Part shown: piece by piece, positions 1 through 8,688 of the stretch
How the letters are laid out: each line of letters opens with the position of its first letter
Numbering within the stretch: the stretch's first letter is position 1
Assembly (NCBI RefSeq): GCF_937906905.1
Contig: NZ_CALERY010000027.1
Location: 48,393-112,392 of the forward strand
DNA: 64,000 nucleotides
Direction of reading: 5' to 3'
DNA from: an uncultured Helicobacter sp.
Lineage (GTDB): Bacteria; Campylobacterota; Campylobacteria; Campylobacterales; Helicobacteraceae
Position numbers and translations under genes: made by a program
Notes under the pieces: generated by a model
Seen by the model: only the letters and a program-made list of their open reading frames with translations
Told to the model about the DNA's origin: nothing
Database searches by the model: none

Positions 1-1
1 A

Positions 2-370
2 CCCAAAACTGGGCTGATTCTCTCTCAAATTGAGCTTAGCGAAGAGAGCCCAAAAGTCTATCTCTCTACCCAAATCAACTTCAATCCCATTATCCTCCAG
101 CTTGCCTCACCAAAATCCCGCGAGAATCTGTTTGTAGTAAGCTCTATTGGGACTATCGATACCGCGCTTATGGAATATGCGTTTTTGCTTAATAATGACC
201 TGCGCTACGACTGGGTGAGCTATGCGACTTCTATTGGTGTGGAATTTGGGCTAAAAATGATTACAAAAGATGGGCGAAGTCTATTTGGCGAGGGTATGCA
301 AGATCAGCAAATCCGCTATCAAAACAGACTCTGGACGACACAAGGCTCCAACTTCGTGCTAGCCAAATAG
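2..370 (+). CDS. C-terminal part of an unrecognised protein
   Basis: An open frame enters the window at base 2 and stops with TAG at 368-370, giving about 122 residues of the end of a protein whose start lies outside. I do not recognise the family. The visible part is soluble-looking, with alternating hydrophobic and polar residues (for example NLFVVSSIGTID) and no obvious membrane helix, metal cluster or nucleotide-binding motif. It is separated by about 80 bases from the convergent fucosyltransferase remnant. No function is proposed. Confidence 0.6.
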   Translation, partial: PKTGLILSQIELSEESPKVYLSTQINFNPIILQLASPKSRENLFVVSSIGTIDTALMEYAFLLNNDLRYDWVSYATSIGVEFGLKMITKDGRSLFGEGMQDQQIRYQNRLWTTQGSNFVLAK

Positions 371-453
371 CCCAAATCCACACTGGATCGCGCAAGCCTC
401 ATCTACAAGTCAGCCTTCTCTAGCGCAAGCAGCTTGCACGATTTTCGCTTGAT

Positions 454-1509
454 CTAGAATCCACTTTTATTTAGCTGCGCTCTTTGGCACACTTGATTAC
501 CCCAAGTAGGATTAAGCACAATCCAATCTCTAGGCATCACATTGTTTGAGCATTCTGGCTCATCAAGCAAATGTATGCTAGGCATTACGACTATCTTATG
601 TGGATTTTCCTATTAAGTATGCTGCCCACCAGCTAAATGTGCTATTAGCAGTGATAGCGTGCTTGCAGCTACGCATAAGCATAAGCTCTTGCGTGGGGTT
701 GCTCTCATCATTGCTGTCAATAAAACTAAAGGAACTCCCAGCATAGACCCTAGAATCCAATAGCCCTAAAAACTCCTGCTTGCACCACGCAATATCATTG
801 CTAAAGACAAAAAAATGCACCTTACCAAGTGTCTTGCATACTTGCGCTATGGCGCATTCATAGTAGGCTTTACCCAGCTCGATATACTCCCACAATCGCA
901 GATAATCCCCTCTCCTAATGTGGAGAAAAGTCGCATTGGGGGTATTTTGTATGAGTGTTTGTAGGTGTTTATTTTGGCTATTGAGTGTGCAGGTAAAATC
1001 CCTGCGCAAAATCTCTGCAATCCCATCGATATACACAAGATTGCCATAGTAGCCAAACACGCGCGTATCGCTTGTGATAGAATGTAGCGGTATAGCTTCA
1101 CCTAATTTGGCTTCTGTGATTGTGGATTTATAGGGGTGGGTTTTGCGATTGCTTGGCAGAAATGCTTGGAATATCTGGCGCAGTGGCTTTGGCGCAATGT
1201 GTAAAAGCTTATGATATATGCGGAAAAACCAAAACCACTTATCGCATTGATAAAAGTGGCTAAAAAGCTCAGGCTTAGACAAAATAGGCAGCGAAATAGC
1301 AAAATGTGCTATTTCTAAATCACGCGTATCTTGCCCCCCCCCCCCCCGATTCCAGCAGTAGCATTTGCTTGAGTAAATGCCCTTTTGGATTCTGGGAGAA
1401 AATGTGTCGCTTCTAGTGCTACTTCAAAGCCTTTGGATTCTAGGAATTTGGCAAAGGCGTATTGAAACATTTGATTCCCAAGCCCTCCGCATAGATAAAT
1501 AGTAACCAT
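454..1509 (-). pseudogene. futC: GT11 alpha-1,2-fucosyltransferase, out of frame (phase-variable and further damaged)
   Basis: Family GT11 enzymes add fucose from GDP-fucose to galactose on lipopolysaccharide, producing Lewis/H-type antigens in Helicobacter. The N-terminus has the family start CGGLGNQMFQYAFAKFL; the middle has the GDP-fucose motif HIRRGDY and the late motif NSTFSWWAAYL. These parts are not in one frame. The first frame (1509 to 1315) runs into a 14-base G tract and stops shortly after it. The second frame, reached only if the tract had 12 or 15 Gs, runs to TAA at 596-598. A third stretch, from KIVVMPSIHLLDEPE to a stop at 454-456, continues the family C-terminus after one extra base near 598-603. 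Restoring the G tract alone would leave the protein about 47 residues short. It lies 41 bases after frdB on the same strand. The family call is confident; choosing futC over another GT11 name is inference. Confidence 0.8.
1334..1347. repeat. Poly-C/G tract (14 bases) inside the fucosyltransferase gene
   Basis: Fourteen consecutive Cs on the plus strand (Gs in the coding strand) lie about 160 bases into the gene. Tracts of this length slip readily during replication. With 14 Gs the upstream frame ends at a stop at 1315-1317; with 12 or 15 it joins the long downstream frame through Gly-Gln-Asp-Thr. The recorded state is therefore OFF. Homopolymer lengths are also prone to assembly error. Confidence 0.9.
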
Positions 1510-1550
1510 AGCCAGTCCTTTACCTTTTTTCTCTGTCCTTGCTTGCCCTA

Positions 1551-2297
1551 CTATTTCGCGCCGACTGCTACCATTTTGCGGCGTAGGTAGGCGATTTTGC
1601 TTTGAAGGGGGAGATTTTTGGGGCAGGTATCGTGGCAGGCGATAAGACTCATACAGCCAAACACGCCATCATCATTGCCTACTAGCTCGTAGAAGTCTTC
1701 ATCTGTGCGCTTGTCGTGAGAGTCGATCATAAAGCGCACAATGCGATTCATACCAGCTGCGCCGACAAAATCTTCACGCATAAGCTTGGTCGCACAGCTT
1801 GCGATACAGCAGCCACACTCAATGCAGCGATCTAGCTCAAAGACATCTTGCGCTTCTTGCGGATCGATGGGCTTTTCAAGCTTGGAAATATCTGTCTCTT
1901 CATTGCTATGCACCCAGCTCTCCACGCGCTTTGTCATACCGGCAAACCACTCGCCTGTATTGACACTCAAATCTTTGATAAGCTTAAATGCTGGTAGCGG
2001 CATAAGTGTGATAGTCTCTGGGAAATCCTTAGTCAGCGTGCGGCAGGCAAGCCTCGGGCGACCATTGATCATCATCGAGCAGCTGCCACAAATCCCCGCG
2101 CGGCAGACAAAGTCAAAGCTTAGATCTGGGTCTTGCTTCTCGCGGATAAGATTAAGCGCGATAAAAATTGTCATAGAATCTGTTTCTTCAAGCTTGTATT
2201 CCGCGAAATGTGGCTTAGATACCGCGCTATGGGGGTCAAACTTCAAGGCGCGGATAGTGAGTGTTCTACCCTTTTGTTGAGTGTGTTGTGTTTGCAT
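1551..2297 (-). CDS. frdB: Fumarate reductase iron-sulfur subunit FrdB
   Basis: FrdB carries electrons from the membrane cytochrome b subunit to the flavoprotein, where fumarate is reduced to succinate during anaerobic or microaerobic respiration. The 248-residue protein has all three cluster motifs: the [2Fe-2S] set CRAGICGSC with a later Cys (about residues 65-85), CIECGCCIASC (about 158) for the [4Fe-4S] cluster, and a third set CMSLIACHDTCP (about 215) for the [3Fe-4S] cluster. Its start overlaps the frdA stop by one base (TAATG), so translation is probably coupled. It is the last gene of frdCAB. Length and residues are normal for epsilonproteobacteria. Confidence 0.97.
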   Translation of the reverse strand: MQTQHTQQKGRTLTIRALKFDPHSAVSKPHFAEYKLEETDSMTIFIALNLIREKQDPDLSFDFVCRAGICGSCSMMINGRPRLACRTLTKDFPETITLMPLPAFKLIKDLSVNTGEWFAGMTKRVESWVHSNEETDISKLEKPIDPQEAQDVFELDRCIECGCCIASCATKLMREDFVGAAGMNRIVRFMIDSHDKRTDEDFYELVGNDDGVFGCMSLIACHDTCPKNLPLQSKIAYLRRKMVAVGAK

Positions 2298-4267
2298 TAT
2301 TTATCTCCTAGTCGTTGATTTTTCTCTTTATACTTGGGCTGCAAGTCAAAGTCCATAAGAGCCTGTTGCAACTCGTAGCGATCGCCGCCACGCGCTTGCA
2401 CTTCTTGGGTGATTTTGTCAATCTCGACTTGGCGTTTAGCAGAGAGCGGATTTTCAATAATCATACCCTTAGCCCCATAGCCGCGGAATCCGGGGGCAAT
2501 TTCCATAGACATAATATCTAGGTCTTCATAAGAGAGTGTGGGCAGTGTTTGTGTGTCGCTCTCCCACGAAGCAAGCGTGCGCTTAAGCCACTTCTCATCA
2601 TCGCGTTTGGGGTAGTCTTCACGCGTATGCGCGCCCCTAGATTCTGTGCGATTAAGCGCGCCAAGAGCCACACAAAGTGCTAGCTTAATCATCTTAGGCA
2701 CGCGGTAGGCATCTTCTAGCTCGGGGTTGTTGTGGAGCTTTTTATTTTTGATACCGATGTTTTTGCTGCGTTTGTAGATTTCTTCCAAGCGAGCAACGGC
2801 ATCTTCTAGCCCCTTGCCATCGCGGAAAATCCCCACATCTTCTTCCATAATGTCTTTCATCGCGTTTTTAAGCTCATAGACATTTTCGTGTCCGCTATTA
2901 TTGACAAGCGATTCTAGGTAGGCTTGCTCTTTGGCGACAAAGCTTTCAATCACGGAAGTTTGTATATCCATCTTTGCTTGCTCACAATGCTGCGCGAAAT
3001 AATCTCCAATAATCATTCCGCTAACAGCCGCCTCGCTCACAGAGTTCCCACCTAAGCGGTTAAATCCGTGCATATCCCAGCACGCTGCTTCACCCGCGGC
3101 AAAAAGCCCTGCAAGTGCAGTGTGTCCTTGATAGTTTGTGCGGATACCGCCCATAGAGTAGTGCTGCATAGGCTTCACCGGTGCCCATTTCTCTGCTGGG
3201 TCAATCCCTGCAAACACTTGGCAGATTTCTTGCACATCGCGCAAGTTTCGCTCGATATGCTCTCGCCCAAGGATTGAAATATCAAGCCACAAATGCTCTC
3301 CATACGCGGACTTCACGCCCTTGCCCTCTCGAATCCTTTGAATCATTCTGCGAGAGACGACATCGCGGCTTGCAAGCTCCTTTTTCTCCGGCTCATAGTC
3401 TGGCATAAAGCGATAGCCATCGACATCGCGCAAGATCCCGCCATCACCACGGCAGCCCTCTGTGAGCAAGATCCCACTAGGGAAGAGTGGGGTGGGGTGG
3501 AACTGCACTGCCTCCATATTGCCAAGCTTTGCTACTCCTGTCTCCATTGCGATTGCTAGCCCAATACCCTCGCAAATCACAGCATTTGTGGTGTTTTTGT
3601 AGATTCTGCCATAGCCGCCTGTGGCGATAAGCGTGCCTTTAGCCACATAGGCGATAAGCTCGCCTGTGATGAGATCGCGCACGACTGCGCCATAGCAAAT
3701 GCCATCTTTATGGATTAGGCGCAGGGCTTCTTTGCGGTCTTGTATATCTACGCCGTGTTTGTAGGCTTCATTTGCTACTGCATAGAGCATAGAGTGCCCT
3801 GTCGCATCGGCAGTGTAGCAAGTGCGCCACTTTTTCGTCCCACCAAAGTCGCGAGAGTGGATATAGCCGTGGCGGAAGTCTTCTTCTGTGATGGTGGTTT
3901 TCTGCGCGTTGATGACAGCGGTGCGATCGCCCTTTTGGATTCTAGTCCAAGCTACACCCCAAGCAGCAAGTTCTCTAATCGCCTTAGGCGCAGTGGTAAC
4001 AAACATTCTCGCCACCTTTTGATCACAGCCCCAATCGCTCCCCTTAACCGTGTCGGCGAAGTGTAGGTCTTCATTATCGCCATCGCTCATTTTTGAATTA
4101 CCAAGGCTTGCTTGCATACCGCCTTGTGCTGCGGCAGAGTGGCTGCGCTTGACAGGCACGAGTGAAAGCACGATTGTGCTTAAACCCTTTTGCTTTGCTG
4201 CGATAGAGGCGCGAAGCCCCGCCAAACCACCACCGATAATTAGCGCGTCTGCATATACTACTTTCAT
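2297..4267 (-). CDS. frdA: Fumarate reductase flavoprotein subunit FrdA
   Basis: The catalytic subunit carries covalent FAD and reduces fumarate to succinate on the cytoplasmic side of the inner membrane. The 656-residue sequence has the N-terminal dinucleotide motif GGGLAGLRAS (about 12-21), the flavinylation region HSAAAQGG (about 43-50), and the substrate-region motifs QFHPT and HYSMGGI. The start sits directly after the frdC stop, with an AGGAG site in the end of frdC. The order frdC-frdA-frdB is that of Wolinella and Helicobacter. Nothing is missing. Confidence 0.98.
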   Translation of the reverse strand: MKVVYADALIIGGGLAGLRASIAAKQKGLSTIVLSLVPVKRSHSAAAQGGMQASLGNSKMSDGDNEDLHFADTVKGSDWGCDQKVARMFVTTAPKAIRELAAWGVAWTRIQKGDRTAVINAQKTTITEEDFRHGYIHSRDFGGTKKWRTCYTADATGHSMLYAVANEAYKHGVDIQDRKEALRLIHKDGICYGAVVRDLITGELIAYVAKGTLIATGGYGRIYKNTTNAVICEGIGLAIAMETGVAKLGNMEAVQFHPTPLFPSGILLTEGCRGDGGILRDVDGYRFMPDYEPEKKELASRDVVSRRMIQRIREGKGVKSAYGEHLWLDISILGREHIERNLRDVQEICQVFAGIDPAEKWAPVKPMQHYSMGGIRTNYQGHTALAGLFAAGEAACWDMHGFNRLGGNSVSEAAVSGMIIGDYFAQHCEQAKMDIQTSVIESFVAKEQAYLESLVNNSGHENVYELKNAMKDIMEEDVGIFRDGKGLEDAVARLEEIYKRSKNIGIKNKKLHNNPELEDAYRVPKMIKLALCVALGALNRTESRGAHTREDYPKRDDEKWLKRTLASWESDTQTLPTLSYEDLDIMSMEIAPGFRGYGAKGMIIENPLSAKRQVEIDKITQEVQARGGDRYELQQALMDFDLQPKYKEKNQRLGDK

Positions 4268-5038
4268 TTACTCTCCTTTTCCTTTTGTAGCGACATCAAC
4301 TGCACGATAATGCTCTATGCCCTTGCTAGAATCCAGCCCTTGACCGATTTTCATATACGCAGCATAGGAGCAAAGCCCAAGCACGATACAAAACACCGAT
4401 AACGCCCATTTCACGCGGCGGAGATTTTGTATGCCAAGCTTCTCAAACCAGCCCCATTTGATACAGAGTCGATAGAGTCCAATGGAGCCGTGCAGCTCTA
4501 CTGCAAAAAGTAAGAATATGTATAAAAGCCAATAGTTTTGATGCACAAAGCGGAATGATGAAGCAAGCGGTCCTATGTGTTCAGGCTGAGTAAGGTTGGT
4601 AAAAAGATGGGGCATCGCTAGGAAAAACATCGCAAAGCCTGTGGCAGCTTGGATCACCCATAAGCTTGTATCCCCGTGCTGCATAAGCTTTTTATGCGTT
4701 TTTAGCGCGATAAATTGGCGGTAATTGACCGGAAACTTGCGCAATGCCAAAAATGCGTGCGCCACGAAAGCTACAATCACCACTGCCGCTACGATTGATA
4801 CCAAAAATGGCTGCCCCTCATCGCCGAAAATAAAGCTGCCTTCAAAAAATGTCGTTACTGCAAACATCGCTTCTTGGCTAATCAAAATGCTTGATACAAA
4901 CAGCAAATGCGCGAGCATAAACAACGCTAGAAAAAGCCCCGTAGCACTCTGCCAGAAGTCTAGCCGAGCAGGCATCTTGCTCTTTTTTCTCTCCTTTGTT
5001 ACACCTGTGTAACTCTCAATGATCTTGTCTTCTTGCAT
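4268..5038 (-). CDS. frdC: Fumarate reductase cytochrome b subunit FrdC
   Basis: FrdC anchors FrdAB in the membrane, binds two b-type haems and oxidises menaquinol. At 256 residues with five predicted membrane helices it has the length I recall for Wolinella succinogenes FrdC. The haem ligands and functional glutamates line up almost number for number: H44, E66, H94, H144, E181 and H183 here, against the Wolinella positions I recall as H44, E66, H93, H143, E180 and H182. E66 is the residue placed at menaquinol oxidation, so a working dihaem enzyme is expected. It is the first gene of the operon, preceded by a TATAAT promoter candidate about 50 bases upstream. Confidence 0.97.
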   Translation of the reverse strand: MQEDKIIESYTGVTKERKKSKMPARLDFWQSATGLFLALFMLAHLLFVSSILISQEAMFAVTTFFEGSFIFGDEGQPFLVSIVAAVVIVAFVAHAFLALRKFPVNYRQFIALKTHKKLMQHGDTSLWVIQAATGFAMFFLAMPHLFTNLTQPEHIGPLASSFRFVHQNYWLLYIFLLFAVELHGSIGLYRLCIKWGWFEKLGIQNLRRVKWALSVFCIVLGLCSYAAYMKIGQGLDSSKGIEHYRAVDVATKGKGE

Positions 5039-5084
5039 TGAATCTCCTTAATGTGATTAGCCCAAATTCTGGGGCAATGGGCAA

Positions 5085-5090
5085 ATTATA
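5085..5090 (-). promoter_or_regulatory. Candidate -10 box for frdCAB
   Basis: The minus strand reads TATAAT here, about 50 bases before the frdC start, behind an AT-rich stretch with T runs, as in Helicobacter housekeeping promoters that lack a clear -35 box. Confidence 0.55.
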
Positions 5091-5272
5091 GTCTATATTT
5101 TTGGGAAAAAAACTTAAATTATTTTTAGATTCTGTGTTTTTTGGATAATGGAATTTCGCGTAGAATCTTTGATCAGGCAAGTTAAATTTTATGAGCTTAA
5201 GGCAGGTAAAATTCATAGCTCTTTACAAGGCGCTTAGGGGAAAGATTTCATAATTTTTTAGGCTTTTTAGTG

Positions 5273-5278
5273 TAAAAT
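5273..5278 (+). promoter_or_regulatory. Candidate -10 box for ctpA
   Basis: TAAAAT preceded by TG (TGTAAAAT) follows an AT-rich stretch. It lies about 150 bases before the ctpA start, so a long leader would be implied. Confidence 0.35.
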
Positions 5279-5426
5279 GCTAGAATCCACGCAGGTATTA
5301 TCAAGAGTTAAAGAGCACAATAGCAGGTCAGGAGCCACACTACAATCCGGCATAGACAGAATCTACAATCAATTCTTGCTAATTCTAGCGAGTGGAATAT
5401 AGACAAATATACACAAAAGGCATAGC

Positions 5427-6812
5427 ATGAGCAGAAATTTTTTCATAGGCATGGCAGTCGCAGTTGTTGGAGTGTTTCTCGCGTTTGGAAACCTCACTAC
5501 ACTCACGCAGGCTGCACCACAAGAGCAAGCAAAAGAACAAAAACCCGACACCAAAAAGCAGCGTGCGCAGGCATACGACAGGCTTGCACAGACAATCGCG
5601 ACCATAGAGTCCTACTATGTCGATGAAGTCCCTATCGATGATCTTATTGATAAAGCCATCAATGGTCTCATTTCTAATCTTGACGCACACTCCGAGTTTC
5701 TCGATGAGAAGAAATATAAAGAGCTAAAAACACAAACCAAAGGCGAGTTTGGTGGGCTTGGGATCACCGTGGGGCTAAAGGACGGAGCGCTCACAATCAT
5801 TGCGCCACTTGAGGGCACCCCAGCGCAAAAAGCTGGTCTCCAAAGTGGCGATGTCATCTTAAAAATCGAGAATCAAAGCACCATTGGTATGAGCATCGAT
5901 GATGCAGTAAATCTCATGCGCGGCAAACCCAAAACCCAAATCACAATCACAATCGTGCGAAAAGGCGAAAGCAAGCCGCTAGTTTTTACCTTGACGCGCG
6001 ATATTATTAAGATCAAATCCGTCTATGCCAAAAGCATTGATGACACGCCTTATGTATATATTCGCATCAATTCTTTTGACGAGAATGTTACACAAAGCGT
6101 CAAACAAGCGCTTAAAGAGCATGCCAAAGCCCAAGGTATTGTGCTTGACTTGCGCAATAACCCTGGCGGGCTGCTTGATCAAGCCGTAGAGCTTTCAAAT
6201 CTCTTCATAAAGAGCGGGATCATCGTCTCACAAAAAGGCAAGATAAAAGAGGAAAACATCGCCTACAAAGCCAATGGTAAAGCCCCATATAGCAAAATCC
6301 CAATTGTCGTGCTTGTCAATAGCGGGACAGCGAGTGCGAGCGAGATTGTCTCTGGCGCACTCCAGGACCACCATCGTGCGATTGTCGTTGGCGAAGACAC
6401 ATTTGGCAAGGGTAGCGTGCAAGTGGTAATCCCCATCAACAATACCGAAGCAATCAAACTCACCACAGCCAAATACTATCTCCCAAGCGGACGCACCATA
6501 CAGGCTGTGGGCGTGAAACCCGATGTCGTCGTGCATCCTGGCAAAGTCCCCCAGGAGAGCGGCGGGTTTGAGATAAAAGAAGCAGATTTGCGCAATCACT
6601 TGCAAAACGAGCTTAATAAACTTGATGACCAAGAAGCGAAAAAAGATGAAAGCAAATCCTTGCAAAAAGATTCTCTCGAGGAGCAAAAGCGCATCACACA
6701 TGCAGATGTATCTAACGATATCCAGCTGAAATTCGCCATTGACTCACTAAAGACTTGGGAGATTTTAGATTCTGCTAGAAACACCCAAGAGAGCATCAAG
6801 CCCAAAAAATAA
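5427..6812 (+). CDS. ctpA: Carboxyl-terminal processing protease (family S41)
   Basis: S41 proteases trim the C-termini of periplasmic and envelope proteins, including peptidoglycan enzymes. The 461-residue protein has an N-terminal signal anchor (about residues 5-28), a PDZ domain around GGLGITVGLKDG (109-120), and the protease core with the catalytic pair S303 in GTASASEI and K328 in TFGKGSVQ, spaced 25 residues apart as in E. coli Prc. The C-terminal 70 residues are Lys/Glu-rich. purC follows 66 bases downstream on the same strand. The H. pylori counterpart lies near the SH3-like/plsC pair, as here. Confidence 0.95.
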   Translation: MSRNFFIGMAVAVVGVFLAFGNLTTLTQAAPQEQAKEQKPDTKKQRAQAYDRLAQTIATIESYYVDEVPIDDLIDKAINGLISNLDAHSEFLDEKKYKELKTQTKGEFGGLGITVGLKDGALTIIAPLEGTPAQKAGLQSGDVILKIENQSTIGMSIDDAVNLMRGKPKTQITITIVRKGESKPLVFTLTRDIIKIKSVYAKSIDDTPYVYIRINSFDENVTQSVKQALKEHAKAQGIVLDLRNNPGGLLDQAVELSNLFIKSGIIVSQKGKIKEENIAYKANGKAPYSKIPIVVLVNSGTASASEIVSGALQDHHRAIVVGEDTFGKGSVQVVIPINNTEAIKLTTAKYYLPSGRTIQAVGVKPDVVVHPGKVPQESGGFEIKEADLRNHLQNELNKLDDQEAKKDESKSLQKDSLEEQKRITHADVSNDIQLKFAIDSLKTWEILDSARNTQESIKPKK

Positions 6813-6878
6813 GGGGAATTATCACGCTTCAATAAATCTAAGCGTAGAATCTCGCCATACCACTTTTAAGGAGATCCA

Positions 6879-7604
6879 ATGAACCAATCACCACAAAAGC
6901 AATCTCTGCTCTATGAGGGCAAAGGGAAAAAGCTTTTTGCCACCACAGATGAAGGTCAAGTTATCGCCGAGTTTAAAGACGACTTAACCGCATTCAACGC
7001 CCAAAAACGCAGCAGTGAATCGGGTAAAGGCGCGCTAAACTGCGTGATTAGCAGTCTGCTTTTTGAGCTACTTGGCAAACACGGAATCAAAAGCCACTAT
7101 ATAAAAATGCTTGATGAAAACAACATGCTCTGCCAGAAAGTGCAGATTATCCCTATCGAGGTTGTCGTGCGCAACATCGCCACAGGCTCGCTTAGCAAGC
7201 GACTAGGGATTGAAGATGGCGTTGTGCTGCCATTTACGCTCGTAGAGTTTTACTACAAAGATGATGCATTGGGCGATCCTATCATCAATGATGAACATTG
7301 CAAGATTCTAGGGATCATCAATGATGAGCGAGATCTTGAACATCTCCGCCAAGAAGCAAGGAAAATCAACGATATCTTGCGCGCATTTTTCGACGATCGG
7401 GGATTAAAGCTTGTGGATTTCAAGCTAGAGTTTGGTAGGAATGCACAGGGAGAAATTATCCTAGCTGATGAGATTTCGCCAGATAGCTGCAGATTCTGGG
7501 ATAAGCAGACAAATAAAAAGCTTGATAAAGATAGATTCCGCCAAGATCTAGGCGATCTCAAAAGTGCGTATGCCGAAGTGCTCCAGCGCATACAAACACC
7601 CTAA
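6879..7604 (+). CDS. purC: Phosphoribosylaminoimidazole-succinocarboxamide synthase
   Basis: PurC joins aspartate to CAIR using ATP to make SAICAR in de novo purine synthesis in the cytosol. The 241-residue length is standard. Visible family motifs are the N-terminal LYEGKGKKLFAT, the FKDDLTAFN segment, VVRNIATGSLSKR and the late DEISPDSCRFWD. A GGAG site precedes the start. purS and purQ follow, so the three form a purine cluster. As I recall, H. pylori lacks this pathway, so the cluster argues for another Helicobacter. Confidence 0.97.
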   Translation: MNQSPQKQSLLYEGKGKKLFATTDEGQVIAEFKDDLTAFNAQKRSSESGKGALNCVISSLLFELLGKHGIKSHYIKMLDENNMLCQKVQIIPIEVVVRNIATGSLSKRLGIEDGVVLPFTLVEFYYKDDALGDPIINDEHCKILGIINDERDLEHLRQEARKINDILRAFFDDRGLKLVDFKLEFGRNAQGEIILADEISPDSCRFWDKQTNKKLDKDRFRQDLGDLKSAYAEVLQRIQTP

Positions 7605-7655
7605 ATTGCACTAGAATCTAAGCCCAGAGTCTCAAGCAGATAAGAAGACACAACA

Positions 7656-7661
7656 TATAAT
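7656..7661 (+). promoter_or_regulatory. Candidate -10 box before purS
   Basis: TATAAT lies 35 bases before the purS start within the 91-base purC-purS gap. It could give purSQ a transcript of its own; transcription through from purC is equally possible. Confidence 0.3.
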
Positions 7662-7695
7662 TCCAACAAGTATAACTAAAGACAAAGGAAGCCTA

Positions 7696-7938
7696 ATGCA
7701 AGCACAAATCACAATCAGCCTACGAAATGGTGTCCTAGACCCACAAGCAAAGGCTATACACCATGCCATAGAGTCGCTAGGATTCTCGCAGGTGAGCCAA
7801 GTTGTCATGCAAAAGCAAATCACGCTTGAGCTTGAGTCCAGCTCGCAAGAGCACGCCCAGCAAATCGCAGAGCAAATTGCCCACGATCTGCTTGCAAACC
7901 CCGTCATCGAAAACTATGAAGTGCAGATAAAGGCATAA
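7696..7938 (+). CDS. purS: Phosphoribosylformylglycinamidine synthase subunit PurS
   Basis: PurS is the small dimeric subunit that bridges PurL and PurQ in the three-part FGAM synthase. The 80-residue protein has the family pattern: LRNGVLDPQAKAIHHAIESLG near the start and an LLANPVIENYEV ending. The start has an AAGGA site. purQ begins two bases after its stop, and translation is likely coupled. purL is not in the window. Confidence 0.93.
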   Translation: MQAQITISLRNGVLDPQAKAIHHAIESLGFSQVSQVVMQKQITLELESSSQEHAQQIAEQIAHDLLANPVIENYEVQIKA

Positions 7939-7940
7939 CC

Positions 7941-8687
7941 ATGGTAAGTATCGTGCGCTTTGCAGGGACAAATTGCGAGTTTGACATGCAGTATGTATAT
8001 GAAAAGCTACTGCATATCCCAAGCACCATCATCTGGCATAAAGACAAAGCCCTGCCAAGCGGGACGAAGCTTGTCGTGCTAGCAGGTGGGTTTAGCTATG
8101 GGGACTATCTGCGAAGTGGAGCGATTGCGCGCTTTGCGCCTATCATGCGCGCAGTTAAAGAATTTGGCGAGCGGGGCGGTCGGATTCTAGGCATCTGCAA
8201 TGGATTCCAGATTCTCACCGAGGCTAAACTCCTGCCTGGCGCCTTGCTGCGCAATCAAGGGCTGCATTTCATCTCTAAAACAATCCCACTTCACATTGCA
8301 AACACTGACAATATCTTTTTGCAGCCATATAAAAAAGATGAAATAATCTCGCTACCTATCGCACATGCTGATGGGCGCTACCATATCGATAGGAGTGGGC
8401 TGGAGCGCTTGCAGGAGGGTGGGCAGATTCTACTGCGCTATGTGGAGAATGAAAATGGCTCGGTAGAATCTATCGCAGGAATCTGCAATGCAGAGAAAAA
8501 TATCTTTGGACTTATGCCTCACCCAGAGCGCGCATGCGAAGCGCTCTCGCTTCGCTATATTCGCGCACATTCTCTGCGCAGAGCAGGCGATACACCTGTG
8601 GAATCCACCAAAGATCACACAAGCACTTTGACTACTTCGACTACTCCACAAGGGCTAGCCATGCTAGAATCCATTTACAAGGCATAG
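7941..8687 (+). CDS. purQ: Phosphoribosylformylglycinamidine synthase subunit PurQ (glutaminase)
   Basis: PurQ releases ammonia from glutamine for FGAM synthesis. The class I glutaminase features are visible: AGGFSYGDYLRSGAIAR, the nucleophile C86 in GICNGFQ, and the histidine-glutamate pair in MPHPERA near the end. At 248 residues it is longer than the usual 220-230; the extra part is a Thr/Ser-rich stretch of about 30 residues after HPERACEAL, rich in low-complexity codons. The function should be unaffected because the extension follows the catalytic core. Confidence 0.95.
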   Translation: MVSIVRFAGTNCEFDMQYVYEKLLHIPSTIIWHKDKALPSGTKLVVLAGGFSYGDYLRSGAIARFAPIMRAVKEFGERGGRILGICNGFQILTEAKLLPGALLRNQGLHFISKTIPLHIANTDNIFLQPYKKDEIISLPIAHADGRYHIDRSGLERLQEGGQILLRYVENENGSVESIAGICNAEKNIFGLMPHPERACEALSLRYIRAHSLRRAGDTPVESTKDHTSTLTTSTTPQGLAMLESIYKA

Positions 8688-8688
8688 T

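Larger units (their letters stand above)
5039..5426. other. Intergenic region between divergent frdC and ctpA
   Basis: This 388-base AT-rich gap separates two divergent genes. It holds a TATAAT box for frdC and a TGTAAAAT-type box (5271-5278) for ctpA, plus four copies of the AGAATC/GATTCT hexamer described in the findings. I see no convincing small gene or RNA; a 66-codon minus frame at 5016-5216 overlaps frdC and has no ribosome-binding site or recognisable sequence. Confidence 0.5.

Noticed and set aside
1102..1302. Minus frames overlapping the fucosyltransferase middle part
   Set aside because: They are shadow frames; the HIRRGDY-bearing frame is clearly the coding one.
5016..5216. 66-codon minus frame before frdC
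   Set aside because: Overlaps the frdC start and promoter region; no coding character.
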